From the NCBI GenBank assembly GCA_014925825.1, contig JACGCK010000009.1:434001-498000 (forward strand): a stretch of DNA of 64,000 nucleotides. The letters are read 5' to 3'. Below, piece after piece: positions 1 to 11,300 of the stretch (positions within the stretch are counted from its first letter, which is position 1; each line of letters begins with the position of its first letter). Source of the stretch: Pholiota molesta. Its lineage: Eukaryota; Basidiomycota; Agaricomycetes; Agaricales; Strophariaceae. The notes beneath the pieces are model-generated. The model was not told the DNA's origin and did no database searches. It saw only the letters and a list, made by a program, of their open reading frames with translations. The translations under genes were made by a program, and so were the position numbers.

Positions 1-64
1 GATATCCACGAAAGATTTCGGATAGTTGTTCGCATCCTCCACCGTTTTGGACTCTGCAGCTGCG

Positions 65-1284
65 TCATATGTCTTGGTGAGATCGCTGGGGTGAGAGTTG
101 TGCGATTGGACACTCAATATCGACGCGGTATGGTGTATCCGATGCCTTAGTCCTCGAAGTGTAGACCGCAACAGGTAGACGATTTTTGGCGGACATATTC
201 GTCGTCGAAATTTCAGACTCCCTAAATAGACCAGCTTTGGTCCTCCTATAAACGCGACAGGCCATGATGTTGGTAAGGACAATGTTCGGAGTGGCGCACA
301 TAGATCGCATAGGAATTGGAACGGAGGTGTCGAAGACCATCACCACAGTCACTAAGTTAGATATCAAAGTGATCCTACGATGTAAAGTCAGTATCATAAT
401 AGAGAGATTTGAGGAGTAATACCCACAAATAATATCGTTGGCCATCTAGGAGTAGGCCTCTGCTGAATGCTGGCAGAGACTTGCCGAATAAGGCTACTTG
501 CACTCCTCCTTTGAAACCCGCATCCATATGGGCGTTCTGGATCAAACGCCATGAGATGGCAATAAAAACGAGTGTGTCATGAACCAATGGGGCAATGATA
601 GCTGCATATGCGGAGTTGGGTACGTCGGCGTCCACGCAATATTTCGTTGGTCCGATGGTACCGCCAAGGATGCCGACAGGGATTAATATTGTGCATGCAA
701 GGAGCCCTAACCATAAGACAAAGAAGCATCCCACGATTATGTTGTTCTTGTTGTAGATAGCGCGCAAACGGAAGAAGAACAGCAATGCGCTACACCCGAG
801 CGAGACGGGGTAGAATGAGTCGTTATGGTTTCAAAATGGACGCAATTTCCGGTCGGCGCGGCTAGTGAACGTATACCAGGTCAGTATTCAATGCTTGATA
901 AATTTCCGCTTATATGGATGCTTACTCTCAAAGATATTTGAGGCTATTACATATCCCAATGACCCTAAGCTAATACAAAATGAGCATATCATTGACAATT
1001 AGGAACCCAAAAACATACCGAGAGCCGAAGTAAGCTGCTGTACTCAGAGTGATGCGACTCTTGAACAAAAGCCTGTAGTCGGCGGTTATATTGTCCAAGA
1101 CATCCCAGATTAAAACCTGATTAACGCAATGAGCTTGGAGGATCCGTTACGATCCGAACCACGAATTGCTTACACCTAGTGAGCCAGCGAGAACGTAGAC
1201 CGCAACCGAAGTTTGGTATGCGGTTTCTGGATCAAGAAACGCCAACGGTGTATCGGGGTTGACAATTGGAGTACTGTCCGCCAT
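65..1284 (-). pseudogene. Multi-spanning membrane protein family, copy 1, frameshifted
   Basis: This is a member of a basidiomycete multi-spanning (about seven TM segments) membrane protein family that occurs five times in the window. I do not know its function; it resembles the DUF6533-type 7TM proteins in layout only. Exons read as 1174-1284, 1019-1116, 926-969, 427-861 and 65-374, with splice sites and phases matching copies 3, 4 and 5. The start reads MADSTPIVNPDTPLAF. Exon 4 is 435 nt, whereas it is exactly 436 nt in copies 3, 4 and 5. One C is missing at about 821 in the GTCCGTTA context, which destroys the frame just before the FYPVSL motif. After the shift the frame is open again through the TM3-TM7 motifs (PIPMRSM, IMACRVYR). 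The C-terminal tail reads better in another frame and may continue past the left edge. It is a recent pseudogene or an assembly error. Confidence 0.8.
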
Positions 1285-2527
1285 AGTGATGTTGGGATAA
1301 GCCCATCCTGATGTGAGATAGCCCTCATTAAATACAGCACTGAGCGCTGAGCAGTAACCTTCGACGAATGCGGGTGTTATTTTTAGAATTGATCGCTCTG
1401 CATCGATCTGCATCAGCGCTTGATCAGGGCCGTTTGATCAAACGGACCTATCTACCGTTATCAGGGGTCAACCAGACATGCATCATGGAACATTCTTCAC
1501 ATAGCTATGTACTTACAGACGTTTTTGCTTCTCGTTGATCAAGATGGTTTTCAAGAAGATTTCTTGATGCACCTCGGGATTAATTTCGTGCAAAAGGTTT
1601 CGCAGGCCAAGCCCCGCTGATTCCAAGCAGATTCCTCGTATTCAAGCTTGAAGACGATCTCTGACGCAGATAACAGGAGCGCGGTATACCTAGTACCTCA
1701 ATTGTGGCATCAACATCAAGGGATTCGGAATCCGGATTGGAAACACTTGAATCCACGTGAAGATTCATAGGATATCACAGATTGTAGCCCAAGTACGAAA
1801 TGACAGGTGGTCATACGGAAGTAATGATATCGAAAGGTGAAATTGTTACACAAATTTGCGATAGAAGACAAAAATCTATGTTTCATTTGATGCTGCAACT
1901 CGTGGTAGATGATCGTCGGTCAGCTGCAAATTTGGTTATGATTGTAGGAAGGATTAACATGCAGCTTCCAGATCATCAAAACCTCAACGTTTGATTATCT
2001 TCCTACACAAATAGCTACTGAAGCTATTTGTGAACGCAACACATGCAAAATATTGATATCTCGAGGTACATACCATCTGAGTCCTGTTAGAAATAATCTC
2101 ACACTCTTAGGCTTGACAGGGTGGGCATAGTAATGGGTATCTATAGCTCCGAATTGACCAGGCGTCGTAGTCAATGTTATCAGTACTTGTTGCTATATCA
2201 TGTGCTACCAATCAATTACGCGTCTAATCGACGTGCTGGGTCTTTGCAAAAGAGCGGCAGTACGCCTTCATGCTTGTGGGTATCATAAATCACAAGTGTA
2301 TGAGCTCTTATTAGGTTTGATAGGTAAGAGAGCTGTAACTAGATAAGAAAAGGAAGGCATGCGTGGAAAAGCAAATAAGATGGAAGAGCCCGCATGAGAT
2401 GTTGCAACATTGGTAGCTGGGGCTCAGAATAGAAATTAACATTTGTGGTATGGGACTCATTGACGCTTATTAATCTTCCGAATGCTATTATCAGAGAGCG
2501 TGTATTCTGGTATTCTTCTCTACTATG
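1285..2527. other. Intergenic, no gene seen
   Basis: This AT-rich stretch lies upstream of copy 1. Only short, unconvincing open frames occur. It should hold the promoter of copy 1, but I see no clear TATA or CCAAT element I would defend. Confidence 0.5.
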
Positions 2528-3442
2528 TATGGCTGTCCAAGTGGGGAAATATTCCGCGAGAAAACATTTTCACTGTTAAGCCTTGCGCAGACTTTTGAAG
2601 TTCTTCATTAGCAATTCCCAAGTCATTTTCTTAGTATATGTCTTAAACATTGCTTTGCGCGTGAACACAAATTGAGTGCGCGTCTAAATATTGCACTCCG
2701 CACAAACACTTTGAGCCAATTTTGACCTCCGCGTAGAACACTTCATTGCGCGCAAACATTTATAGGGCGCGCGCACAAAAATTGAACTTTTTGGAGGTGC
2801 GCGCACACATTTTTGAGCCCGCGCACATTTTGTCTGCCTCAGCATCAGGCAGATGTAGGGAATGCCGAGCTTAGCTAATTGATCCGTTTTTGGCGTCGGC
2901 TAAGCCCTGCCGTGATGCCATTTCGGAGTTTGAGTGTGCTTCTAAGAGTCCACTGAAAGCCTTGATTTATTCACAAGGAAATATCGAGCTAGAGTCAGTA
3001 TCCCTTAGATGCTGTTGATAAACGTCTGTAAAATGCTTTTAGCTCCGATGCGGCGTGGCCGGCAAGGCTTAGCCGATGCCTAGACGGATCAATTAGCTAA
3101 TCACGGCATCACACTTATGTTTGGGATACTGAGGCAGACAAAAAGTGCGCGCACTCAAAAATGTTTGTGCGCACCTGGAAAAAGTTCAATTTTTGTATGC
3201 GCACAATATAAATGTTTCTGCGCAGTGAAGTGTTTCAATGCGGAGGCCAAATTTGGCTCAAAATGTTTACGCGCAGTGCAATATTTAGACGCGCGCTCAA
3301 TTTCTGTTCACGCGCAAAGCAATGTTTAAGGCGGACTAGGAAAATGACTTGACAAATGCTAAACAAGAGGAGGAAAAGTCCGCGCAAGGCTAGACAATGA
3401 AAATGTTTTTGCGCGGAATATTTCCCCACTTGGACAGCCATA
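2528..3442. mobile_element. Foldback (long inverted repeat) transposable element, non-autonomous
   Basis: The left end TATGGCTGTCCAAGTGGGGA is matched in reverse complement by the right end at 3423-3442. The first 31 bp are identical in inverted orientation. Beyond that, both arms (about 2528-2935 and 3045-3442) can be aligned throughout with substitutions and small indels, including the inner AGCTAATTGATCCGT segment at the base of a roughly 110-bp loop. The element is flanked by a perfect direct repeat ACTATG (2522-2527 and 3443-3448), which looks like a target-site duplication. No transposase is encoded; the short open frames inside are by-products of the repeats. The superfamily is unknown; 6 bp is not the duplication length typical of hAT (8), Tc1/mariner (TA) or PiggyBac (TTAA). 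Confidence 0.85.
2641..2832. repeat. Periodic GCGC-plus-AAACATT motifs, left arm
   Basis: Roughly every 25-35 bp a GCGC(G) core is followed by an A-rich stretch such as GTGAACA, GTCTAAATATT or CAAACATTT. The mirror-image series lies in the right arm at about 3144-3320. Arrays like this in subterminal regions of DNA transposons are commonly transposase binding sites; that role is inference here. Confidence 0.6.
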
Positions 3443-3769
3443 ACTATGAGATATGCCACTCGTGCTGGGCGCTTAATTTAGATTTCGCAAATAGCCGATC
3501 GCGTGTACTTACTTCACCAGATTTATGGAATTCCGACAGGTAATTTATTTAAAATCAAGAAGCTGAGGGAGGAACAAATAAGTATTTGGCATTTGGCCAA
3601 GACGGAGTTTTGAGATAAAAATCAGGTTTATTCAATTCTGATTTACAAAGATCAGTTTGCTTGGTGGTAAAGATTTACGAACGGTATACATAGGGCAAAG
3701 TCTGATCAACATACATAATTTGTCCATCCATTAGTGGTGGAAAATGAAAATGAGGGTACCTGACGTTTC
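3443..3769. other. Intergenic, no gene seen
   Basis: Short AT-rich spacer between the foldback element and copy 2. No coding or regulatory signal is recognised. Confidence 0.5.
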
Positions 3770-4571
3770 TCAATCCTCTGACGACCCTCTCCCACCGTTT
3801 TTTATCTCCATTATATCTCTTCCTAGATGTCCCAGATTGACGTCAGGAGACGACTCTGCATAAACTTGCGTTTTTATTTCGCTGAGAGGGATGTCTCGGA
3901 ATTGATTAGCGGAACCTCTCGTCCTATTTCCAAATGCGATGGCGGAAGAGGCATGAGTTCTGCGTAGCCTATGTTCCGTAGAAATTTCCTCTGATGCTCG
4001 AATAAGACCGTTCTTTGTATTTCGGTATACTCGGCAGGCCATGATACTTGTAAGGACAATGTTTGGCGTGGAAGACATCGACCTCATAGGTGTGGGGACC
4101 GATGTGTCGAATGCCAGGATCACCGTCAATAAGTTGGATATCAAGGTAATTCTGAGGCGCCATGAGACCAACAAGTTAGCAGGAGACATTTTAAAATATA
4201 AGAAATAGCGGCGACGCACAAATAATACCGTTGCCCGTCCAGTAACATGCTCCTAGTAAACGTCGGGAGGTACTTCCCCAGGAGCGCGACCTTAATCCCA
4301 TTGTGAAAATTGATATCAATATGCGAATTCTGCGCCAAACGCCATGAAATCGCAAAGAAAACGAGGGTATCGTGAACCAAAGGAGCCAATACGGCCGCGA
4401 AAGCGGTACCTGGAACATTGGCATATGGGGTTTCTCCAATATGCGCTCCGTGAACGGTGATCGGAATAAACATTGTACAGGCCACAACTCCTAGCCAGAG
4501 CACGAAAAAAAACGCTATGACCAGACGATTTCCCGAGTAAATAGCTTTCAGTCTGAAGAAAAATAGGAGGT
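3770..4571 (-). pseudogene. Multi-spanning membrane protein family, copy 2, 5'-truncated
   Basis: Family homology begins abruptly at the LLFFFRLKAIY motif (about 4571) inside what is exon 4 in the paralogues. It continues through PLVHDTLVF and LLDGQRYYL to the donor at 4219, then into exon 5 (about 3770-4155; ITLISN, PTPMRSM, IMACRVYR). Exons 1-3, including the conserved N-terminal P-TPLAF motif and TM1-TM2, are absent. The sequence upstream of 4571 shows no resemblance to the family. The extracytoplasmic loop also lacks the KYC-DADVP motif seen in other copies. It is therefore a broken copy. The remaining frame is open, so truncation may be fairly recent or a short product may be made. Confidence 0.75.
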
Positions 4572-4804
4572 AATTTACTTGGTTTTGAGGAGGCTTGGGG
4601 ACCGATGTCACTTCTGCCTCATATATATTAGTTTTCAAAATTTGGCCGAGTTATGCATATACATCCAACATGAATACATCTTGACTTGAGTGATTTAAAT
4701 ACAGTTACAATAGATATCTATTACTTACACATACTAGTCTAGCAAACTCAAAGATATGAGTCCAAATTGTGACCAGCTACAGAGGAAGGGCATCAATGTG
4801 GGTA

Positions 4805-6036
4805 CTAATTATTCCTGGACCCTTCCTGTAGCTGAGACCTGTCTGTATTCCGAGTATCATGGGCAAAAACAGGGAAAGATGGTAACTGGCCATCATCATT
4901 TCCTTGAAATTTGGTGGCGGAGTTACCTTCCTTCATGAGCTGCCCAAACTTGGTCCTCCTAAAGACGCGACTTGCCATGATGTTTGTGACAACAACGTTA
5001 GACATTGCTCCCATTGATCTAAGAGGAATAGGAACGCTTGTGTCGAAGACCATGACAACGACGACCAAGTTTGATATCAAAGAAATCCTTTTCAAAAGAC
5101 ATGGCTATTATAGACAGCCAGGAAGTAATAATAATGGACCAACTCACAAGTAATATCGTTGGCCATCGCGAAGAAGACTCTTGGTGAAGGTCGGCAAATA
5201 TCTTCCAAAGATGGCGACTTTAATTCCTTCTTGGAAATTCATCTCCATATGGCTGTTTCTCGCCAACCTCCACGAAATCGCAAGAAAGACCATAGTATCA
5301 TGGATTAACGGCGCGAAAATTCCTGCATATGCCGAATTTGGAACGTCGACATCCACGCAATATTTGGTGTTGCCTATATAGCCACCCAGGATGCCAATTG
5401 GTATCAAGATCGTAGAGGCGAGGACACCAAGCCATAGAAGAAAAAATCCCACTACGACGATACGATCTTGATTATATATCGCTCGGAGGCGGAAGAAGAA
5501 GAGAAGGGCAGTGCAACTGATTGAAATGGGGTAAAATGCGTCCGTGACAGTCTCGAAGTGGATACAGTTCCCAGTCCCTGCCGCTTCAAACACAATCACG
5601 TCAATATACTTCCTGAAAAGTTTGAATCGAAAATCCTTACTTGAAAAGATATTTCCACTCAGCGCGTAAGCCAAGGAGCCAAATCTAAATTATGAGATCG
5701 ATTATCAGTTATGCTTTCCCTTTGTACGTCGAGCGGTCGAGTAAGTAACTTACCGAGAGACAAAATATACTACAGTCGGAACGCCAATACGCGTTCGAAA
5801 TAGAAGCTTAGAGTCGTTGGAGACATTATCTAGGATGTCCCATATCATTACCTGTGATGTCAGAAGGATATGTCATTGTCGCATGTGGATCAGAAGTTAA
5901 TTAATAATCTTACCGCCAAAGAAGCCACCCGTAGATATGTTGCGACAGAAATCTGGTATGCAGCAGCTGGCTGGACGAATGCTAATGGCGTATCTGGGTT
6001 AGGACTAAATTGTATAGCGTTCGTGAGGTTAGACAT
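4805..6036 (-). CDS. Multi-spanning membrane protein family, copy 3
   Basis: Five exons: 5914-6036, 5754-5851, 5641-5684, 5148-5583 and 4805-5087. Exons 2-4 are 98, 44 and 436 nt, exactly as in copies 4 and 5, and all phases join. The protein starts MSNLTNAIQFSPNPDTPLAF and is about 327 aa. Hydrophobic segments occur in order around the WDILDN motif, SLAYALSGNIF, FYPISISCTALLFFF, VGFFLLWLGVLASTILIPIG, FAPLIHDTMVFLAISWRL and the PIPLRSM region. That gives about seven membrane passes, probably with a cytosolic C-terminal tail. The tail is shorter than in copies 4 and 5. Function is unknown. The fold layout is that of small fungal 7TM proteins, so a sensor or receptor role is possible but unsupported. 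Confidence 0.85.
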
Positions 6037-6789
6037 GATGATCGAGCCTGAGAGAGGCAGGAATCCAGTTTGGAGATGTCATTCTTGGTCTCGGTAACCA
6101 TTAAATACTTTCAAAGCAGTGGTACCGCGTGGCATTGAGTTTGTGGACGTGAACTCAAGAATTTCTGCTACAGAGTTGCTTTCCATGAACTACCATCTAA
6201 CCTTGATCATCAGAGCGCTGGTGCGTATTATCACCATCAAGGGGGATAAAATTCGATAGCACCATCACCCGAATACCCAGTGGTACTTGTAAGAGGAAGC
6301 CATAGCCACTTAAAGTGGCCACGGCTGTGGCAGGCTGTGGCTGTATAATTAGAGTCATCAATTATGATGATATCCTTGACAGGCGCACCAATCAACTATG
6401 AGGCCGTACAAAGTACTTACGCAGCTCCGATGTTGAAGATAAAAATATAAACCTCCACCGACTTGGTCGGAAAGGTCGATTGAGTAGAATATAAGATATG
6501 CTTGCCATTGGTGCAGTGGGTGCGTTTGACACCGTGAACCATGAACCAAAATCCTCGAATCTAGGCGACGTCGACAGCAATCCTCACGAACCCGCCCGTC
6601 TCTCAGATATGTCGTCTCAACCATAAGATATCGGTTAATTTTGGGTAAAAACCTCAGAAATAAATCGTATGATAATCTATTGATTAATTACCGAAAAGCA
6701 ATTTAAGAAGAAACTACGAGGTATTTGGTGGCACACCTATAAAAATACATGCACACATGCATCCAAAAATCAGGCCAATATAGGAAGAA
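6037..6789. other. Intergenic, no gene seen
   Basis: Upstream region of copy 3 and downstream region of copy 4. Short open frames here have no family resemblance. A small palindrome CCACTTTAAGTGG-like lies near 6310. Nothing else is recognised. Confidence 0.45.
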
Positions 6790-8179
6790 CTACTTGTCAT
6801 CTTTAGTCTGCGATTCGACGTCCCCTGACGATCTCCCTTGGTTCTTCAACTCGATCAGTCGTTCGTCCGCCGTGGATCCATGATCCCTAGACGAAGAGAC
6901 ACCCATCTTCGTCGTGATATCGCTGAGTGGCACATCATACGACACCCCAGAAGTGGTTGTGGTAGCTTTACTGTGAGCAAAGAGCGGGAAGGGGGGGAGG
7001 AACTGCTTTTTCGGCAGGCCCTGCATAGTGGTTGTCGAAACTTCCGACTCTCTTATGAGTCCAAACTTCGTGTTTCTGTACACGCGACAGGCCATAATAT
7101 TCGTGAGGACGATGTTGGGAGTAGCGCACATGGATCGCATGGGGATAGGGACCGACGTGTCGAAGACCATGATCACCGTGACCACGTTAGATATTAGGCT
7201 GATCCTTGATTGATCGATCAGCAATCTCAGTGGCTGTTCGTGAATACAAAAAGCAGAGGAACTTACAAATAATATTTCTGACCATCCTTCAATAAACCTC
7301 TCGTGAATGAGGGGAGATATTTCCCTGAAAACGCCATCGTCACTCCATCTTTCAACCCCATCTCCCTATGGGCATTCTTCACCAAGCGATATGTTATAGC
7401 AATAAAAACGAGCGTATCATGGATCAATGGAGAAAGGATGGCTGCATACACGGAGACTGGGACATCTGCGTCAATGCAATATTGTGTAGGACCGATGTTG
7501 GCACCCAAAATAACGATGGGAACGATCATCGTCGTCCCAAGAAGGCCGAGCCATAGTACGAAGAAAGCGGCTACGACGATACGGTCTCGGTTGTAGATGG
7601 CACGCAGCCGAATAAAGAAGAGGAGAGCACTGAAGCCGAGAGCAACAGGGTAGAATGCGTCCGTTATCGTTTCGAAAGCCTTGCAGTTCCCTGTGGGTGC
7701 AGCTTTAAGGCAGAGCAAGTCGTCAATCCTAGCAAATTCGGTGGTTGATTACAGACTCACTTTCAAAGATGTTTGAAGCGATGACATATCCTAGGGAACC
7801 GATCCTATTCTTAGGAATGAGTGGCTTTCTTAGAAATTGCAAACGGAGTGGCGATGTACCTTGACGCAAAATAGACCAATGTCGTGAAAGTAATGCGATG
7901 TTTGAACAGCAAAGCGAAATCACTGGAAATGTTATCCAAAACATCCCAGAGAAGAACCTAATATGTCAAAAATGTCAGCAAGGGCGCTTGGAGGATCGTA
8001 TCACCGCTGTTGCTAGCCAGATAACTCGACAAGCCTAGCCTCCAGATAGAGTATGCACTCACCCCCAGCGAGCCGGCCAAGACGTAAATCGAAACAGAGG
8101 TCTGATACGCTGACTCGGGATCGAGAAAGGCTAGCGGTGTATTGGGATTGGGGAGGGCTAAGCTTGCATTGTCGGCCAT
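6790..8179 (-). CDS. Multi-spanning membrane protein family, copy 4
   Basis: Five exons: 8063-8179, 7860-7957, 7761-7804, 7267-7702 and 6790-7204. This is the reference intact member of the array. The protein of about 369 aa starts MADNASLALPNPNTPLAF and carries every family motif: VLLWDVLDN, the APTGNC loop, FYPVALGFSALLFFIRLRAIYN, the IGPTQYC-DADVP loop with a likely disulphide-forming Cys, LSPLIHDTLVF, LLKDGQKYYL, PIPMRSM-ATPNI and IMACRVYRNTKFG. About seven TM segments are visible. The C-terminal tail of about 80 residues is hydrophilic and Ser/Thr-rich, a plausible phosphorylation region. The function is not known. Tandem arrangement with copies 1-3 in the same orientation indicates local duplication. 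Confidence 0.88.
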
Positions 8180-8333
8180 GACGATGGGATTGGAAGCAAA
8201 TGGGAGAGCAGCATGGACTGGCAATTAGAAAAACCCCTCAGGAACTGTTAAGTATGTAGGTGTGAAGTTTTGCAAGCCAAACAGTTACATAAATCCCTTC
8301 TTAACCCGAAAGAGGACGATTTGTCTGATAGGT

Positions 8334-8396
8334 GAGATCTAGAAATAGTACTTAACCAAAAAAAAAAAAAAAAAAAAAAAGAGATCTAGAAATAGT
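8334..8396 (+). mobile_element. Minimal poly(A) retro-insertion with 16-bp target duplication
   Basis: The 16-mer GAGATCTAGAAATAGT occurs perfectly at 8334-8349 and 8381-8396. Between them are 8 bp (ACTTAACC) followed by 23 A residues. A short insert ending in poly(A) and bounded by a perfect 16-bp direct repeat is the signature of target-primed reverse transcription by a LINE-type machinery, here producing an almost completely 5'-truncated insert. Confidence 0.7.
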
Positions 8397-11300
8397 GGGA
8401 AAAAGCATGGAGCCGGAAGCATGTGGAATTCATCCCGCTCAGCCAGCTGACTCCATGGCGCGCGCTGGCGCGCGCCCAGATTAATAACTAAAAGGTACTT
8501 GTCCCAGGCGGTCAAGCTCAAATTCTCTAGAAATATTTGCAGAAGGTCCTCAGGAGAGGTCCTCCTGAAGACCTGAAAGACAGAGTCAAATCACCATTCG
8601 AACGTTCGAAAATCGAACACCCTTCTACAACCCTCCCTGATCTTATCATATGAATTTTAAGTTCAACCGTACCAACTGAACTAAGTACCAGTAAGTACCC
8701 CAAGGTCACTCAATATTTGGGAACTATGACTATGTACTCATATTTATCCTCACGCTTGATATTAAATAATAAGAATAACGTCTTCCCAACAGATCACAGA
8801 TGTCAGTGTGATGAGTAGTAACGACATGTACATACTGATACTTACCATTCTATGTATATATCATACCCTATCTGTCACCAAGCACTGATCCGAGTTTACT
8901 TACTTTGAAAGACGAAAACTTGAATCGTCAACGCGTCATCCAAGGTCATCCACTGACAAAATTTGGACAGAATTTCGTCTCTAAAAGTCATATTTGCGAG
9001 ACCTTCAGTGATTGATCGAATTTTGTACTCAACAGAATTGGCTAGTACATACAAGAATATGCGGTTCATTCAGTTAACCTTCACAAGTCATTCATTCCGC
9101 ACGGAAAATTGGCAGATGATCACTCGACGCTGATAGCGAGCTAGCTCTGAGCTGTTGCTCCCTTCCATGGCCATTTAGCAGCTCCCAAGCGCCAAATGCC
9201 CCCGCAGTCCGCTCTGTTCGGACTCCCAATACGCAAGAAATTCACCGAAATGCATTCAGCCATATGCACCTGAATGGGTCTGCTTTGAGCTGGGGTGTTG
9301 TCCATGTTGTCGGCCGTTGTGACGTACAGACCCGCAGGAGACCGCAGGATGGACGGCGCCGCTGTCTATATATTTGGATCGCTCTTTGTCAGGCAGGGAA
9401 GGTACTCTGGGTAGGTGACTGAGCCAATTTCATGCCACTCATCGAGATGGAGCTCAATCCGTCCTGCGCAATTCAGGTTCAGCCTAGAAGAAGAAGAATG
9501 CAAGATGAACAGCGAAGAGGAAACGCAAGAAGGAATTGGTGTTGATACCTACATAATCATATTCGGATGTGGTGTAGAGTTGCCGCGCGTCCTTGTATTT
9601 TCTTTTCTTTCACGTAATTTTAGAATCCAGCAAGAACCTAAAGCGAGCGCGTGTCTGCGCGTGGGAAGGGCGGCGAAAACACATGTTCAGGGGTGCGGCA
9701 AGTGATTGGCGCCGGTGAGGCTTATTTCTACGAGCAGCGGTGAGCTCGCATCTGCTCGCTTGAGTGGACGAAGCTAGAAAGCACTGATGCCCTCGAAGTT
9801 CGAACCGATAAGCTCATACAAGCTCATACATTCACTCATGTATATTATTTCCGTCCAGCCGGGACACCCGACCCTCAAGTCGTCTTGGACATCATGAACC
9901 CACGGTCTCTGTGAGCGTTTGTGCACGATGTCAGACTTCAGCCATTCTTATAATTGGTACCTCCCTTTATGAAGCAAAAAAAAATTGATATCGGTAGGCA
10001 AGCCCGTTTCAACTCATAAGTACTATGTGATAGAGCTACATATTCCTTCATGAACCGGCCGTGAGATGTGCAGCTTAAACAACATTTTTACCACCCAACC
10101 ATACGGAAAGCCCGTGAAGAAGCATATTGTGATCAGATCTTCCAGGTCCGAAGCATCGAGCGGATAAGATTCAGGTACCTGTGTGTGTACTATGTATGTA
10201 TCTGATATCATACAAAATTGAGTACACTGCATCATAGTCTTTGATAGTGCTTGATCCCATCTTTGAGAAGCCAGGAAGGCTTCTTTCATATCAATGATAT
10301 GGATGCGCACACGGACCTAAGAATTCGTCATGATAGTGAGAGCTGAGAGCATGATCATAGGATCTCTGCGCGTGCGCACGTTTAATTTACACTAGCTAGG
10401 ACGGGAAGGTTGAAAGACACAGAGGTTGGCGGACCCCTAGGTCATCCACACCTCCAATATTTTGCACCGTTCATGCACCTGTAGATGAGCCTCCCTGTTC
10501 TGGGTTCTCAGACTTGAACATACACGCACGTATTTTCAGCGGCCGGAATATCCATACCAGCAAGTCCTTGACGTTAGTCTCCATGAGCGGCAGAGTGGTA
10601 GTATTCCTATCCCAGGCTGCCGCATTCATTATTTCACCACTTGTTCGTCCGCGTGCCTGCAAGTCCATGGACGTCGTTTATTCAATCGCTCCGATGTCTG
10701 GTACTTAGAGTCAAGTTGCAAGAACGACGCATGATGAACCTAAATGAATTGCAATTATACATTGGCAGCCAAGAGACCTTAAACTACTTTTGGTACAGTT
10801 CAAGCCAATAAAATTGAAGTAAGGAAGGTTGAAATCTATAGCCACAGACCAGGAAATCAAGCAAACTTGGGGGTAGAGAGATCTGAGAACGAGGACGGAT
10901 GATTATGTATATGATGTGAATAGAGATAGAATAAGACATGAACGTAAGTGTGTCTATGTACAGAAGAAACCGGGGATTAATTAAGCACCGAGCGAGAGAT
11001 GAGAGACGAGGAAACAATGTAAAAATTGTAGGAGGAAGGAAATATGAGCATGCCAATGAGGTGGAAGAAGGTCCGTGTATATATAGCACAACAATGCACG
11101 ATGCATGAAAGAGACACAAAAAAGAAGAAAGAAGAGACACAAAAAATGAAATCCAAAAGCCGAACGCTCAACAACCCGCACTCAACAGCCCCCTCCTTTC
11201 CACCTCGCCTCGCCTCATATGACGCCACGCTTGCGCTTCTTCGCAGCATCGCACCAGAGGCCCAGGGGGCTACACAAACAACGATTGACACCCATCTGAC

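Noticed and set aside
3117..3459. Cys-rich short open frames on both strands
   Set aside because: They lie inside the arms of the foldback element and repeat its periodic motif; not genes.
9780..9815. GGTTCGAACTT on the minus strand resembling a tRNA B box
   Set aside because: No matching A box, anticodon arm or acceptor stem could be built around it.
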